64,000 nucleotides of DNA, taken from assembly GCA_028707125.1 (NCBI GenBank), contig JAQTUX010000001.1, positions 1,192,001 through 1,256,000 on the forward strand. The letters are read 5' to 3'. The translations under genes and the position numbers were made by a program. Positions within the stretch are counted from its first letter, which is position 1, and each line of letters begins with the position of its first letter. The DNA comes from Candidatus Omnitrophota bacterium (GTDB lineage Bacteria; Omnitrophota; Gorgyraeia; Gygaellales; JAQTUX01). The notes beneath the pieces were generated by a model that did not search any database, was not told the DNA's origin, and saw only the letters and a program-made list of their open reading frames with translations. Below are positions 26,424 to 38,100 of the stretch, piece by piece.

Positions 26424-26836
26424 TTATGCTCCCTTGCCACGAATTTCGTCCTGAAAGGCAGCTTATATGCCGCCAACCGGCATGCCTCTATAGCCAACGG
26501 CGCGGGAATGCCTCCCAATTCAAAGATTATATTGCCACGCTTGACTATCGCCACCCATTTATCAAGTTCACCCTTGCCCTTGCCCATCCTGGTTTCCGCC
26601 GGCTTCTTGGTTGTGGACTTGTGAGGAAAAACGCGCAGCCACAGCCTTCCGCCGCGCCTCAACTGCCTGGTCAGAAGGACCCTTATGGCCTCTATCTGCG
26701 TATTGGTAAGCCAAGCGTTCCCCAACGCCTTAAGCCCGTATTCTCCAAAAGCCAGGTTTGCGCCTCTGGTGGCTACGCCCCTTCTTTTGCCGCGATGGAA
26801 CTTCCTATACTTTACTCTCTTGGGCATTAGAGCCAT
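26420..26836 (-). CDS. rplP: 50S ribosomal protein L16
   Basis: 138 residues. PKRVKYRKFHRGKRRG and the RGGRLWLRVFPHKSTTKKPAETRMGKGKG region are typical. L16 organises the A-site tRNA pocket. It overlaps the end of rpsC by 32 bases; a second in-frame ATG at 26827 would shorten this. Confidence 0.97.
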   Translation of the reverse strand: MALMPKRVKYRKFHRGKRRGVATRGANLAFGEYGLKALGNAWLTNTQIEAIRVLLTRQLRRGGRLWLRVFPHKSTTKKPAETRMGKGKGELDKWVAIVKRGNIIFELGGIPAPLAIEACRLAAYKLPFRTKFVAREHK

Positions 26837-27494
26837 CTTCAGAGCCCTCCCGTGCTGCTTTCGGTTTGCCGATAATGTCGCCCATATAGACCCATGCCTT
26901 CACACCGATAGCCCCGTAGGTGGTGCGCGCTTCGGCAAAACCATAATCTATATCCGCCCTCAATGTCTGCAAGGGTATCTTGCCCTGCCTGTAGGTCTCC
27001 CGCCGGGACATCTCTGCCCCGCCGAGCCGGCCTGACGTCGCTATCTTTATGCCTTTGGCGCCTGAATTCATTGCCTGCTCAATAGCGCGTTTCATCGCCC
27101 TTCTGAAGGCGATGCGCTTTTCAAGCTGAAGCGCCACATTCTCCGCTACTAACTGGGCATTGACAGCGGGGTTCTTTACCTCTTCTATGTCTATCAAAAG
27201 CTCCCTGCCTACCATACCCGACAGGTCCTGCCTCAGGCGCTCTATGTCCGCCCCATGCCTGCCTATGATGATCCCCGGCCTGGCGCTATGGATCCTGACG
27301 CGTATCTTTTCGGTAAGCCGCTCAATGATTATGTGCGATACGGCGGCCTGTTTGAATTTATCCTTTATGAACTTGCGTATTTTCTCGTCCTCGAGGATGA
27401 ATTTGGCGAAATTCTGCCGCGGCGCGTACCACCTGCTGTGCCAATTCTTTATGATGCCTATTCTCAGTAAAAACGGATGAACCTTCTGTCCCAT
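26805..27494 (-). CDS. rpsC: 30S ribosomal protein S3
   Basis: 229 residues. MGQKVHPFLLRIGIIKNWHSRWYA is at the start, the KH domain contains RPGIIIGRHGADIERL (the GxxG loop), and the C-terminal domain has KGIKIATSGRLGGAEMSRRE. S3 lines the mRNA entry channel. It follows rplV by ten bases. Confidence 0.97.
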   Translation of the reverse strand: MGQKVHPFLLRIGIIKNWHSRWYAPRQNFAKFILEDEKIRKFIKDKFKQAAVSHIIIERLTEKIRVRIHSARPGIIIGRHGADIERLRQDLSGMVGRELLIDIEEVKNPAVNAQLVAENVALQLEKRIAFRRAMKRAIEQAMNSGAKGIKIATSGRLGGAEMSRRETYRQGKIPLQTLRADIDYGFAEARTTYGAIGVKAWVYMGDIIGKPKAAREGSEDGSNAQESKV

Positions 27495-27504
27495 ATTTGC
27501 GCTC

Positions 27505-27837
27505 TCAGGTTTTTAGATCCAACTCTATGGTTATATGAGATGTCCTCTTGCGTATCCTGGTCGCCCTGCCGAACGCCGCGGCCCTGAACCTTTTCCACAT
27601 AGGGCCGTTTTCGCAGACCGCCTTGGAGACGTAAAGCTGCCTGGGCTCTATGCCTTTGGCCTTCGCCGAGGCAACGGCGGAATTAACAACCTTTGTTATC
27701 TGTGTCTTCGGCCTCTTATCCACGAAACTAAGGATAGTCAACGCCTCTGCCACATCCTTGCCCCTGATCAAGCCAAGCACCTGCCGCACTTTATTAGGGG
27801 TGAGTTTTATAAATTTCGCCTTCGCGTTTACTAACAT
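27505..27837 (-). CDS. rplV: 50S ribosomal protein L22
   Basis: 110 residues. KFIKLTPNKVRQVLGLIRGK, the beta-hairpin that lines the exit tunnel, and RAFGRATRIRKRTSHITI-like C terminus (AAFGRATRIRKRTSHITIEL) are present. It lies nine bases after rpsS. Confidence 0.97.
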   Translation of the reverse strand: MLVNAKAKFIKLTPNKVRQVLGLIRGKDVAEALTILSFVDKRPKTQITKVVNSAVASAKAKGIEPRQLYVSKAVCENGPMWKRFRAAAFGRATRIRKRTSHITIELDLKT

Positions 27838-27846
27838 ATATTTAAA

Positions 27847-28134
27847 TTAGGTTTTGTCCGCCGCCTTCTTCGCCTTTACTCCACCGTGCTTCTTAAATAT
27901 CCTGGAGGGGGCGAATTCTCCCAACTTGTGCCCCACCATATTTTCGGTCACAAATACCGGTATATGCTTGCGGCCGTCATGGACCAGGAAAGTCAACCCC
28001 ACAAATTCCGGTATGATCGTGGAACGCCTTGACCAGGTCTTGACCGGCTGCCTCTGGCCTGTCTTCTGCAGACGTTCTACTTTCCTCATAAGGCTCTCTT
28101 CTACATAAGCTCCCTTGCTGACTGAACGCGGCAT
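27847..28134 (-). CDS. rpsS: 30S ribosomal protein S19
   Basis: 95 residues. [21 protein letters not shown] and [19 protein letters not shown] are diagnostic. S19 sits in the small-subunit head with S13. It follows rplB by eight bases. Confidence 0.97.
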   Translation of the reverse strand: MPRSVSKGAYVEESLMRKVERLQKTGQRQPVKTWSRRSTIIPEFVGLTFLVHDGRKHIPVFVTENMVGHKLGEFAPSRIFKKHGGVKAKKAADKT

Positions 28135-28142
28135 AGTATTTA

Positions 28143-28976
28143 TTATCTCCTTCTCTTAACTATGTACATATCCGAATACTTGCGCTTCTTGCGGGTCTTG
28201 TAACCCTTGGTCGGCATACCCCACGGGCTGACCGGATGAGGGTTGCCCTGGCCTGATTTACCCTCTCCTCCGCCGTGCGGATGGTCTACCGGATTCATAG
28301 CCAGCCCCCTTATATTAGGAAGCCTGCCCAGCCATCTGTTGCGCCCTGCCTTGCCTTTAACAATGCCCTCATGCTCAATGTTGCTCACCTGGCCTATGGT
28401 AGCGCAACAGTCAATGCCGATCAGGCGCACCTCGCCGGAAGCAAGCCGTATATGGGCGAAATCGCCTTCTTTTGCCGTGATCTGGGCGGATGATCCGGCG
28501 CTGCGGATTATCTGAGCGCCCGAACCCTTGACCAGCTCAACGTTATGGATCATTGTCCCCAAAGGTATGACCCTGATAGGCAGGGTGTTGCCTGGTTTTA
28601 TCTCGGTATCAGGATTATTAGAGCTCACGATCACATCGCCGGGCTTAAGGCCGGCGGGAGCTATTATATACCTTTTATCTTTATCCTGATATTCAAGCAA
28701 GGCGATCCTCGCCGACCTGTTAGGGTCGTACTCTATCGCCAGCACCTTAGCGGGCATGTCTTTCTTATCCCTCTTAAAATCAATGATCCTTAAACGCCGC
28801 TTATGCCCGCCGCCCCTGAACCTGACCGTTATACGGCCGTAGCAATTTCTGCCGCCCTTCTTCTTCAAAGGCAGAAGCAGCGACTTCTCCGGCGTTTTCT
28901 TGGTTATCTCTTCAAAAGTATAACCGGTTATATATCTTCTGCTGGGTGTGGTCGGGTTATATTTTTTTATTCCCAT
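28143..28976 (-). CDS. rplB: 50S ribosomal protein L2
   Basis: 277 residues, full length. The core phrases [21 protein letters not shown] and [18 protein letters not shown], including the histidine near the peptidyl-transferase centre, are intact. It follows rplW. Confidence 0.98.
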   Translation of the reverse strand: MGIKKYNPTTPSRRYITGYTFEEITKKTPEKSLLLPLKKKGGRNCYGRITVRFRGGGHKRRLRIIDFKRDKKDMPAKVLAIEYDPNRSARIALLEYQDKDKRYIIAPAGLKPGDVIVSSNNPDTEIKPGNTLPIRVIPLGTMIHNVELVKGSGAQIIRSAGSSAQITAKEGDFAHIRLASGEVRLIGIDCCATIGQVSNIEHEGIVKGKAGRNRWLGRLPNIRGLAMNPVDHPHGGGEGKSGQGNPHPVSPWGMPTKGYKTRKKRKYSDMYIVKRRR

Positions 28977-28985
28977 AGCGTTCCT

Positions 28986-29267
28986 TTATTGAGAGAAATC
29001 TATCTTATCGCCTTTTTTAAGCGTGACTATCGCCTTTTTTATTTCGGGGGTCCGCCCTACCTGATAACGCACGGTCTTCGCCTTTCCGATAGACGTATAA
29101 GTATTGATCTTGTTTACCTTTACCTTATATATATCCTCTATGGCCTTCCTTATCGCGACCTTGCCGGCATTCTTATCCACGATAAAAAGATACTTGCCGG
29201 CCGGCTCCTCCAAAGTGGATTTCTCGGTACGTATTATAGTCCTTATGCAATTACGCTCCGGCTTCAT
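28986..29267 (-). CDS. rplW: 50S ribosomal protein L23
   Basis: 93 residues from the ATG at 29267 (MKPERNCIRTIIRTEKST). The frame is open 57 bases further upstream, but those residues have no L23 character, and the chosen ATG overlaps the rplD stop as ATGA, matching the coupling pattern of neighbours. L23 lies at the exit tunnel and is the dock for trigger factor. Confidence 0.95.
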   Translation of the reverse strand: MKPERNCIRTIIRTEKSTLEEPAGKYLFIVDKNAGKVAIRKAIEDIYKVKVNKINTYTSIGKAKTVRYQVGRTPEIKKAIVTLKKGDKIDFSQ

Positions 29268-29887
29268 CGCAACCTCTTTAGCAGTTCCTTGAACGAACCG
29301 CTGCTGGTAAGCACCTTTTTGCAATTCATTATATCGTAAGCGTTGACATCGCTGACCCTGCGTATATTTATCCCGCTTATGTTGGCGGCGGCGCGCGCGT
29401 TGTCCTTATCCGCGGCTGATATGATAAACAGCGCCTTGCCCTCAACCTTAAGTTTCTTTAAAAGTTTGAAGAAATCCCCGGTCTTCTGAGACGGCAGCTT
29501 TATCTCATCTACCAGCACCAGGCCGTTATCGTTTAATTTTCCGTTAAGAGAAGACCTGAGCGCCAGTAATTTTACCTGTTTTGGCGTGTCCAGCGCGAAA
29601 TCCCTCGGGTGCGGGCCGAAGATGATCCCGCCGCCGCGCCATAAAGGCGAACGTATGGAGCCGACCCGCGCCCTGCCGGTCCCCTTCTGCCGCCACGGTT
29701 TCTTGCCGCCGCCGGAAACCTCGCCTCTTGTCCTGGTAGAGGCAAGTCCGCGCCTTTTGCCCGCCAGATACCCTACCGCGGCCCGATGCAGCGCGGAACT
29801 ATTCACGCTGCCGTCAAAGATCTTAGCGTCAAGCTTGATCTTCTCTACTTCTTTGCCGTTTATGTCTAGAACCGGAACTGTAAACAT
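29264..29887 (-). CDS. rplD: 50S ribosomal protein L4
   Basis: 207 residues. The long tunnel loop contains RGEVSGGGKKPWRQKGTGRAR and GGGIIFGPHPRDF. In many bacteria L4 represses the S10 operon. It follows rplC by twenty bases. Confidence 0.97.
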   Translation of the reverse strand: MFTVPVLDINGKEVEKIKLDAKIFDGSVNSSALHRAAVGYLAGKRRGLASTRTRGEVSGGGKKPWRQKGTGRARVGSIRSPLWRGGGIIFGPHPRDFALDTPKQVKLLALRSSLNGKLNDNGLVLVDEIKLPSQKTGDFFKLLKKLKVEGKALFIISAADKDNARAAANISGINIRRVSDVNAYDIMNCKKVLTSSGSFKELLKRLR

Positions 29888-29907
29888 GGAGCCCCTTAAT
29901 TTAGCGA

Positions 29908-30591
29908 TTATTTCTTAGCTGGTTTCTTCGGCCCTTTTTGCTCATCTTTCTTTGTCTGGATCGCGGCGGCTGCTACTGACAGCTTCTTACGTAACGAATT
30001 TTTTATCATCACATATCCGCCGTTTGAACCGGGGATAGCGCCTTTAACCATCAGGAGATTATTTTCAACGTCAACCCCTACTACTTTGAGATTCTGAACA
30101 GTAACGCGCGCGCAACCCATATGGCCGGGCATATGATGGCCTTTCCATACTCTGCCGGGGGTTGTACTTGAACCGATAGAGCCCACTCTTCTATGCGAGG
30201 TTGAACCGTGGGTCATAGGGGTTCCCGACCAATTCCATCTCTTCATACCGCCCTGAAACCCCTTGCCTTTGGAGATACCGATTACATCAACATAGTCGCC
30301 GTCTTTAAAAATATCCGTCTTGAGCTCCTCGCCGACCTTATATTCTGTCGCCGCGTCCTTCACTACTTCTCTTATAAACTTCCTCGGAGCGGTGTTGATT
30401 TTCTTAAACACGGCCAGCTGCGGCTTTTTGACATGCTTTTCTTTAACAACGTCAAAACCCAACTGGACCTTCTTATCTCCGACCTTCAGGACCACGCAGG
30501 GCCCTGCCTCAACCGCCGTAACAGAGACCATCTTTCCCTGCGTGTCGAAGATATGAGTGCAGCCGATTTTCTTTCCCAACAATCCGCTCAT
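29908..30591 (-). CDS. rplC: 50S ribosomal protein L3
   Basis: 227 residues. [14 protein letters not shown] at the start and the internal loop [27 protein letters not shown] reach toward the peptidyl-transferase centre. The C terminus is lengthened by a Lys/Ala/Gln-rich tail of about 18 residues. It shares one base with rpsJ. Confidence 0.97.
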   Translation of the reverse strand: MSGLLGKKIGCTHIFDTQGKMVSVTAVEAGPCVVLKVGDKKVQLGFDVVKEKHVKKPQLAVFKKINTAPRKFIREVVKDAATEYKVGEELKTDIFKDGDYVDVIGISKGKGFQGGMKRWNWSGTPMTHGSTSHRRVGSIGSSTTPGRVWKGHHMPGHMGCARVTVQNLKVVGVDVENNLLMVKGAIPGSNGGYVMIKNSLRKKLSVAAAAIQTKKDEQKGPKKPAKK

Positions 30592-30890
30592 TATCTTATC
30601 TCAACGTATACGCCCGCGGCCAGGTTCAGCTTACGCAAAGCATCTATTGTCTTCGCGGTCGGCTCCAGAAGCTCAAGCAGGCGCTTATGGGTGCAAAGAG
30701 AGAACTGCTCGCGGGACTTCTTATCGATCGTCGGCGATCTCAGGACGGTATATACCTCTTTCCTGGTAGGAAGCGGTATAGGCCCTGACACCTGCGCGCC
30801 GGTCCTCTTTGCCGTCTCCACTATCTCCTTGACCGCCTGGTCAAGGAGACGGTGGTCGTATGCTTTCAATTTTATCCGTATTTTCTGCAT
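30591..30890 (-). CDS. rpsJ: 30S ribosomal protein S10 (NusE)
   Basis: 99 residues. [26 protein letters not shown] at the start and the loop [18 protein letters not shown] are standard. S10 also binds NusB and NusG in antitermination. It follows tuf by eight bases and heads the S10 cluster. Confidence 0.97.
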   Translation of the reverse strand: MQKIRIKLKAYDHRLLDQAVKEIVETAKRTGAQVSGPIPLPTRKEVYTVLRSPTIDKKSREQFSLCTHKRLLELLEPTAKTIDALRKLNLAAGVYVEIR

Positions 30891-30898
30891 GTATAATT

Positions 30899-32098
30899 TT
30901 AAGCGACAACCTCGCTTACCACACCCGCGCCTACGGTATGCCCGCCTTCGCGTATGGCAAAACGCGACTCTTTCTCCATGGCTACGGGAGAGATCAACTC
31001 AACTTCCAGGTTAACGTTATCTCCGGGCATGACCATTTCCACGCCCTGAGGCAGGGTAACATTACCGGTAACGTCCGTTGTCCTGAAGTAGAACTGCGGC
31101 CTGTAACCGGTAAAGAAAGGAGTGTGCCTTCCGCCTTCCTCTTTTGCCAGCACGTAAACCTGCGCTTTGAACTTTTTATGCGGCGTGATCGAACCGGGAG
31201 CCGCCAGAACCATGCCTCTCTGCATCTGCTTCTTGTCTACGCCTCTTAATAGAAGCCCGACGTTGTCTCCTGCCTGGCCTTCATCAAGAAGTTTACGGAA
31301 CATTTCAATGCCTGTAACTACGGTCTTTGAAATTTCCTGATTGATACCCACGATATCAACGGTATCATTTAACTTGATCTTGCCTCTCTCGATCCTGCCT
31401 GTACCGACCGTGCCTCTGCCTTCTATTGAGAAGACATCTTCGATGGCCATAAGGAACGGCTTGTCCAGATCGCGTTTAGGGTCAGGGATAAAGTCATCTA
31501 CCGCCTTCATCAACTCAAGTATTGCCTGGCCTCCCGGGCTGTTAGGATCGCCGGCCGCTTCCATTGCCTGAAGCGCGCTTCCCTTGATGATCGGAGTTTT
31601 GTCTCCGGGGAAGTTGTATTTGGTCAGCAGGTCCCTTACTTCCATCTCTACCAGCTCGATCAACTCTTTATCGGAAACCATGTCAACCTTGTTCAAGAAA
31701 ACCACTATTGCCGGCACGTTCACCTGGCGCGCCAGAAGTATATGCTCTCTGGTCTGAGGCATCGGACCGTCAGCTGCCGAGACCACCAGTATGGCTCCGT
31801 CCATCTGCGCGGCGCCGGTGATCATGTTCTTTATATAGTCGGCATGGCCGGGGCAGTCAATATGGGCGTAATGCCTCTTGTCGGTCTGGTATTCCACGTG
31901 AGATATGTTGATGGTAACGCCTCTTTCCTTCTCTTCGGGCGCGTTATCAATAGAGTCAAAACTGCGCGCCTCGGCAAGCCCCTTCTTGTTCAAAACGAGG
32001 GTTATCGCCGACGTCAAAGTTGTCTTGCCATGGTCAACATGCCCTATTGTCCCTATGTTCACGTGCGGTTTAGTCCTTAAGAATTTCTCTTTAGCCAT
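30899..32098 (-). CDS. tuf: Elongation factor Tu
   Basis: 399 residues. G1 GHVDHGKTT, switch [14 protein letters not shown] and SALQA motifs are present, followed by domains II and III. It delivers aminoacyl-tRNA to the A site. A near-perfect Shine-Dalgarno sequence (AGGAGGTG, five bases before ATG) signals very high expression. It lies between fusA and rpsJ, as in the str operon. Confidence 0.98.
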   Translation of the reverse strand: MAKEKFLRTKPHVNIGTIGHVDHGKTTLTSAITLVLNKKGLAEARSFDSIDNAPEEKERGVTINISHVEYQTDKRHYAHIDCPGHADYIKNMITGAAQMDGAILVVSAADGPMPQTREHILLARQVNVPAIVVFLNKVDMVSDKELIELVEMEVRDLLTKYNFPGDKTPIIKGSALQAMEAAGDPNSPGGQAILELMKAVDDFIPDPKRDLDKPFLMAIEDVFSIEGRGTVGTGRIERGKIKLNDTVDIVGINQEISKTVVTGIEMFRKLLDEGQAGDNVGLLLRGVDKKQMQRGMVLAAPGSITPHKKFKAQVYVLAKEEGGRHTPFFTGYRPQFYFRTTDVTGNVTLPQGVEMVMPGDNVNLEVELISPVAMEKESRFAIREGGHTVGAGVVSEVVA

Positions 32099-32119
32099 TT
32101 AACACCTCCTGATTTTCCC

Positions 32120-34219
32120 TCATTTCTTGGCTCTGTGAGCCGAATACGGTGAATTGGTCATTATATTCTGAGCTATATGTGAAGGCACCTCCGCGTAATA
32201 AGAGGGCTCCATTGTATAACTGGCACGCCCCTGAGTAAGAGAGCGTAATACCATAGCGTAATTGAACACCTCTGATAACGGAACATTCACGTGGATATGG
32301 CGAATGTTGCCTTTCTGCACAATGTTGATGATCTTGGCGCGCCGCGAATTCAGGTCCCCGATGACCATGCCCATATATTCTTCAGGGCATATGACATCCA
32401 TATCCATTACCGGCTCAAGCAGCTTGCAGGCGGCCCGCCTTAAACCCTCAACCAGGGCGATAGAAGCAGCCATCTGAAAAGCGATCTCGGAAGAATCAAC
32501 CTCATGGTATGAGCCGTCTGTCAGGGTCACGGCCACATCGGTCACCGGATATCCGGCCAATATGCCGTTCTTGGCGGCGATCTCAATGCCGTCCTCAACA
32601 GACGATATGAACTCCCTGGGTATCGCGCCGCCCTTGATCTTATCTTCAAAGGTAACGCCTGAACCCGGCGTTTCCTGAGGGGCGATATCTATGACCACAT
32701 GCCCGTACTGGCCGCGGCCTCCGCTCTGTTGGATGAATTTGCCTACTACCCTGGTCACCGGTTTGCTCACGGTCTCTTTATAGGCCACCTGGGGATTGCC
32801 GACGCGGGTATCAACGGTAAATTCCCTCTTAAGCCGGTCCACGATAATATCAAGGTGAAGCTGGCCCATACCCGAGATGATCGTCTGGCCGGTCTCATTA
32901 TTATAGGTAACCCTGAAAGAAGGGTCCTCATCCATAAGCTTTCTCAAAGACATGCCTAATTTATCCTGGTCGGCCTTTGAAGCCGGCTCTATTGCCTGCG
33001 AGATGACCGGCTCGGGGAATTTCATTGCTTCAAGTAATATGGGGGATTTCTCATCGCACAGGGTATCTCCGGTCTTCGTCTCTCTCAATCCGACTACCGC
33101 CACTATATCTCCGGCATACACCTTATCTATGATCTCCTGCCTGTTGGCGTGCATCCTCACGATCTTGGCGACCTTTTCCTTTTCACGAAGATTCATATTA
33201 TATATATAGGTACCGCTCTCAAGCGAGCCGGAATAGATCCTCACATAATTAAGCTTGCCCACATACGGGTCGGTGGCGATCTTAAAGCACAGCGCGCAAA
33301 ACGGCGCGTTATCATCCACGGCCCTCTCTTCGTATTCTCCGCTCTTCGGCTCCAGGCCTTTTATTGCCGGGATGTCTTTAGGCGAAGGCAGGTAATCGCA
33401 TACGCCGTCAAGCAGCGGCTGGATGCCCCTGTTGCGAAGCGAAGTGCCGCAGAATACGGGGACAAATTTATTGGCGATAACGCCCCTTCTTATCCCCGCC
33501 CTGACCTCTTCCTTGCTGATCTCTTTGCCCTCGATGAATTTATGCATAAGCTCATCATCCGCCTCTGCCGTCTTCTCCACCAGCTTCTCATAATGTTTCT
33601 TACATTCGTCTGATTTCTCGGCAGGCACATCCACATACTCAAATTCGCTGCCCGTCTCATTCTTGTAAACAAGCATCTTATCTTTCAACAGATCAATGAT
33701 GCCGGAAAATTCCTCGCCCTTAAAATAAGGGACCTGGACCGCCGCCGCGCTTGCTCCCAATCGGGTGTGCATCTGTTCTATGCAGCCGAAAAAATCCGCC
33801 CCCACCCTGTCCATCTTATTTATAAACGCGATCCTGGGCACATGATACCTGTCTGCCTGGCGCCAGACCGTCTCTGACTGCGGCTCAACCCCGCCCTGCG
33901 CGCAGAAAACCACGACCGCTCCGTCTAATACTTTAAGCGAACGCTCCACTTCAACGGTAAAATCCACGTGCCCGGGAGTATCGATTATATTGATCCTGCA
34001 ATCGCGCCAGCTTACGGCGGTGCAGGCGGCGGTTATGGTAATGCCGCGTTCCTGCTCCTGGACCATCCAGTCCATAGTGGCGGTGCCGTCATCTACCTGG
34101 CCGATCTTATAAGTTATACCTGTAAAAAACAGCACGCGCTCCGTGGTAGTGGTCTTACCCGCGTCTATGTGGGCGACTATGCCTATATTCCTTATTTTTT
34201 CTAAAGCGACCTGTCTCAT
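32120..34219 (-). CDS. fusA: Elongation factor G
   Basis: 699 residues, full length. [19 protein letters not shown] (G1), [13 protein letters not shown] (switch I region), DTPGHVDF and NKMDR are intact, followed by domains II-V. It drives translocation. It follows rpsG and precedes tuf. Confidence 0.98.
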   Translation of the reverse strand: MRQVALEKIRNIGIVAHIDAGKTTTTERVLFFTGITYKIGQVDDGTATMDWMVQEQERGITITAACTAVSWRDCRINIIDTPGHVDFTVEVERSLKVLDGAVVVFCAQGGVEPQSETVWRQADRYHVPRIAFINKMDRVGADFFGCIEQMHTRLGASAAAVQVPYFKGEEFSGIIDLLKDKMLVYKNETGSEFEYVDVPAEKSDECKKHYEKLVEKTAEADDELMHKFIEGKEISKEEVRAGIRRGVIANKFVPVFCGTSLRNRGIQPLLDGVCDYLPSPKDIPAIKGLEPKSGEYEERAVDDNAPFCALCFKIATDPYVGKLNYVRIYSGSLESGTYIYNMNLREKEKVAKIVRMHANRQEIIDKVYAGDIVAVVGLRETKTGDTLCDEKSPILLEAMKFPEPVISQAIEPASKADQDKLGMSLRKLMDEDPSFRVTYNNETGQTIISGMGQLHLDIIVDRLKREFTVDTRVGNPQVAYKETVSKPVTRVVGKFIQQSGGRGQYGHVVIDIAPQETPGSGVTFEDKIKGGAIPREFISSVEDGIEIAAKNGILAGYPVTDVAVTLTDGSYHEVDSSEIAFQMAASIALVEGLRRAACKLLEPVMDMDVICPEEYMGMVIGDLNSRRAKIINIVQKGNIRHIHVNVPLSEVFNYAMVLRSLTQGRASYTMEPSYYAEVPSHIAQNIMTNSPYSAHRAKK

Positions 34220-34235
34220 ATATCTTCTCTCAAAA

Positions 34236-34706
34236 CTACCATCTGAAATGCGCGAAGGCCTTATTCGCCTCAGCCATCTTATGTGTATCGTCCCGTTTCT
34301 TTATGGCGCCGCCCTCACCTTTATAAGCGGCGATGAGCTCATCCGCCAGCTTCTCCGTCATTGACTTGCCTTTGCGCTGCCTTGCCAGATTCCTTATCCA
34401 GCGCAGCGCCATGGTGATACCGCGCTCCTGTTTTACCTCGATGGGGATCTGATAGGTCGCGCCCCCTACGCGGCGCGGCTTGACCTCAAGGCGCGGCCTG
34501 ACATTATCTATGATCTTATGGAAGAACTTCAGGGCATCGGGCTCGTTGACCTTCTCCCTGACCGTATCAAAGGCGCCGTAAACTATATCCTCGGCGACGC
34601 TCCTCTTGCCGTCAAGCATCACCATGTTTATAAAACGCGCTACTACCTTGCTCTTGTATTTGGCGTCCGCTAAAATATCTCTTTTTTCCGCTGCGTGTCT
34701 TCTCAT
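34236..34706 (-). CDS. rpsG: 30S ribosomal protein S7
   Basis: 156 residues. [29 protein letters not shown]-type start (shortened here to [20 protein letters not shown]) and [13 protein letters not shown] are diagnostic. S7 starts assembly of the 16S head. It follows rpsL. Confidence 0.97.
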   Translation of the reverse strand: MRRHAAEKRDILADAKYKSKVVARFINMVMLDGKRSVAEDIVYGAFDTVREKVNEPDALKFFHKIIDNVRPRLEVKPRRVGGATYQIPIEVKQERGITMALRWIRNLARQRKGKSMTEKLADELIAAYKGEGGAIKKRDDTHKMAEANKAFAHFRW

Positions 34707-34732
34707 ATTTTATTTTCTCTCTACTCGCTACT

Positions 34733-35104
34733 TTATTTAGGCGCCTTCGCGCCGTATTTTGAGCGCGACTTCTTGCGATTGGCAACCCCTGCCGTGTCCA
34801 GCGTGCCTCTGACGATGTGGTACCTTACACCTGGCAGGTCCTTTACCCTGCCGCCCCTGACCAGGACTATTGAGTGCTCCTGAAGATTATGGCCTTCTCC
34901 GGGAATATAAGAGGTCACCTCTATCCCGGTGGTCAGGCGCACGCGCGCTATCTTTCTCAGGGCTGAGTTCGGCTTCTTAGGGGTCATTGTCCTCACCTGA
35001 ATGCAGACGCCCCTGCGCTGCGGGCACTTCTTTAAAGCTGGTGATTTCGTCTTTTGCTTCTTGGCGGTCCTGCCCATCCTTATCAATTGCTCTATAGTCG
35101 GCAT
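34733..35104 (-). CDS. rpsL: 30S ribosomal protein S12
   Basis: 123 residues. [12 protein letters not shown], the [16 protein letters not shown] segment at the decoding centre (streptomycin-related lysine) and the [16 protein letters not shown] end are conserved. Its start shares one base with the rpoC stop, so the rif and str clusters are directly joined. Confidence 0.97.
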   Translation of the reverse strand: MPTIEQLIRMGRTAKKQKTKSPALKKCPQRRGVCIQVRTMTPKKPNSALRKIARVRLTTGIEVTSYIPGEGHNLQEHSIVLVRGGRVKDLPGVRYHIVRGTLDTAGVANRKKSRSKYGAKAPK

Positions 35105-38100
35105 TATTCTTCCTTACCCTCTCCCTTATCCTCTTTTTTGCCCTTGATCTCCGCCTTTAATAATTCTATCTCCTGGTGCTCCTTGAAGCCGGTGCCTGCC
35201 GGTATAAGATGGCCCACGATAACGTTCTCTTTCAGGCCGAACAGTTCATCGCTCTTGCCGCTGGCAGCGGCATCGGTAAGCACGCGCGTGGTCTCCTGGA
35301 AACTGGCGGCGGAAATAAAACTTTCGGTAGTAAGAGACGCCTTCGTTATGCCTAATAATAACGGCGTGGCTGAAGCGGGCTTGCTCCCCTTCTTCACCAG
35401 TTTGATGTTCTCATCGCGGAAAACCCATTTGTCAACCTGCTGCCCGGGCAGAAAATCGCTGTCGCCGGAATCCTCTATCCTCACCTTCTTTAACATCTGC
35501 CTGATTATTATTTCTATGTGTTTGTCGTTTATGTGCACGCCCTGCAGCCGGTATACTTCCTGTATTTCATTGACCAGATATTCCTGCAGCACCTTATCCC
35601 CGCAGACGCGCAATATATCCTGAAGCACCACCGGCCCATCGGTAAGCTGCTGGCCGGCAGCCACCTTATCGCCCTTGTATACGTCGGGATGCTTGCCGTG
35701 CGGCAGTATATATTCCTTCTGCATTCCCGTGGGGCTCCTGACTATGATGACCCTCTGGCTCTTTTTGGTCTCGCCGAATTCAACAAAACCGTCGATTTCG
35801 GCGATTATAGCCGGGTCCTTGGGCCGCCTGGCCTCAAAAAGTTCGGCGACACGGGGAAGGCCTCCGGTAATATCCCTGGTCTTGCCTACGACACGGGGTA
35901 TCTTAGCAAGCAATTCCCCCGCCTTCATCTTATCCCCATCCTTGACAAGTATATGCGCCTCGATCGGAAGAGGGTATATGCCCAACACTTCCTTCTTGCT
36001 GTCCATTATGATGATCTGTGGATTGTAATCCTGCTTGTGCTCTACGACGACCCTCTCCACGACCTTGGTCGCGGGATTAAGCTCGTCTATCACGGTAACG
36101 CCTTCTTTCAAGTCCTCAAATTTAACCGTGCCTTCAACCTCGCTCAAAATAGGATATGTATAAGGGTCCCATCTGAAAAACAGGTCGCCCTTGTTGATAT
36201 TTTTTCCGTCGGCAAACTTAAGGAAGGCGCCCTGCGGCACCGGATACCTCTCCAGCTCCCTGCCCTGCGCGTCATTTATGCTCACCTGGCCGTTCCTGTT
36301 CAATACGACCTGTTCCTTGTCTTTCTCTACCGATTTTATGTTATGATAACGTACTATGCCGTCGTTCTTTGCCTTCATTGAGGACTGCTCCACGATACGG
36401 CTGGCAGTCCCTCCGATGTGGAAGGTCCTCATTGTAAGCTGGGTCCCCGGCTCGCCTATGCTCTGCGCGGCGACTATGCCTACCGCCTCTCCCGTATCAA
36501 CCAGCCGGCCCGAAGCCAGGTTCCTGCCGTAGCACTTCTTGCACAAACCGCGGCCGGTCTCACAGGTCAAAACGCTCCTTATGCGTATCTTCTCTATGCC
36601 TAAACGCTCGATCATATCGGCCTTCTCTTCGGTGATCTCAGAGCCCGCTTCAACGATGACCTCGTCGGTAATAATATCCACTATATTGTCAAGCGCGACG
36701 CGGCCGATTATCCTGTCCTTCAAACTGACAACTATTTCATCGCCCTCTACTATCGCGGCAACCGTGATGCCGTTCAAGGTGCCGCAGTCATCCTCAATAA
36801 CGATAACCTCCTGCGCCACATCCACCAGCCTTCTGGTAAGGTAGCCGGCGTCAGCGGTCTTAAGCGCGGTATCGGCCAAACCCTTTCGCGCGCCGTGCGT
36901 GGAAATAAAATATTCCAGCACGGTCAGCCCCTCTTTGAAATTAGCCGTAATAGGGCTCTCTATGATCTCTCCCGACGGCTTAGCCATTAATCCTCTCATG
37001 CCTGCCAACTGCCTCACCTGCAGGCGTGAGCCGCGCGCGCCGGAATCCGCCATAAGGAATATCGGGTTGAACGACTCCATACCCTTGAACAGAAAATCGG
37101 CGACCTTATCCGTGGCGTGCGTCCAGATATCTATTGCCTTGTTATACCTCTCCCTGTCGGTGATCACGCCCTTTCTGTACTGTTCCTCTACCTTGGTAAC
37201 CTCTGCCTTTGAGTCCTTTAACACGGCTTCTTTCTCAGGCGGTATGCGCAGATCGTCTATGCCTATGGATATCCCTCCTAATGTCGCGTACTCAAAGCCG
37301 CATTCCTTCAAGTCATCAAGCAGTTTTACGGTCCTGCTGTGCCCGAACCTTTTATAGCAGGCGGCAACCACATCGCCGATATTGCGCTTATTCATTTCGT
37401 AATTGACGAAACCATATCCTTCGGGCAGGTATTCATTGAACAGCACTCTGCCTACGGTGGTATCTATTATCTTGACGCCTTCCTGCAAAGCGGATGTATC
37501 GAGGTCAAAGATGTTATTTACCCTTAGTTTTATTATGGCATGCAGCTCTATAACGTCGTCATTGTAGGCGACGATCGCCTCTTCGCCGCAGGAGAAGAGC
37601 ATGCCTTCTCCCTTTGCTTTTGGTTTTGGTTTTGTAAGATAGCAGCTGCCTAAGACGATGTCCTGGGTCGGGCTTACTATCGGCCGGCCGTCCGCGGGAG
37701 AGAATACATTATTAGTGGAAAGCATAAGTATGTTGGCCTCAACCTGGGCCTCAAGAGACAACGGCACATGTACCGCCATCTGGTCTCCGTCAAAATCAGC
37801 GTTGAACGCCGTGCATACCAGAGGATGTATCTTTATTGACTTGCCTTCTATGAGCAGCGGCTGGAATGCCTGAATGCTCAACCGATGCAGGGTGGGAGCG
37901 CGGTTCAACATGACCGGATGGTCCCTGATGACTTCATCAAGTATGTCCCAGACCTCGATCTTGGCGCGTTCAACCATGCGCCTGGCGCCCCTTATAGTGT
38001 GGACAAAACCTTTTTCGCGCAGTTTCTTTATAATGAACGGCTCAAAAAGTTCCAGCGCCATTTGTTTCGGCAGGCCGCACTGGTTGAGCTTCAATTCAGG

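Noticed and set aside
28986-29324. Longer rplW start at 29324
   Set aside because: Nineteen extra residues lack L23 character; ATG 29267 overlaps rplD as ATGA.
30208-31014. 268-codon plus-strand frame opposite rplC, rpsJ and tuf
   Set aside because: It is an antisense shadow of highly conserved genes with no recognisable domain.
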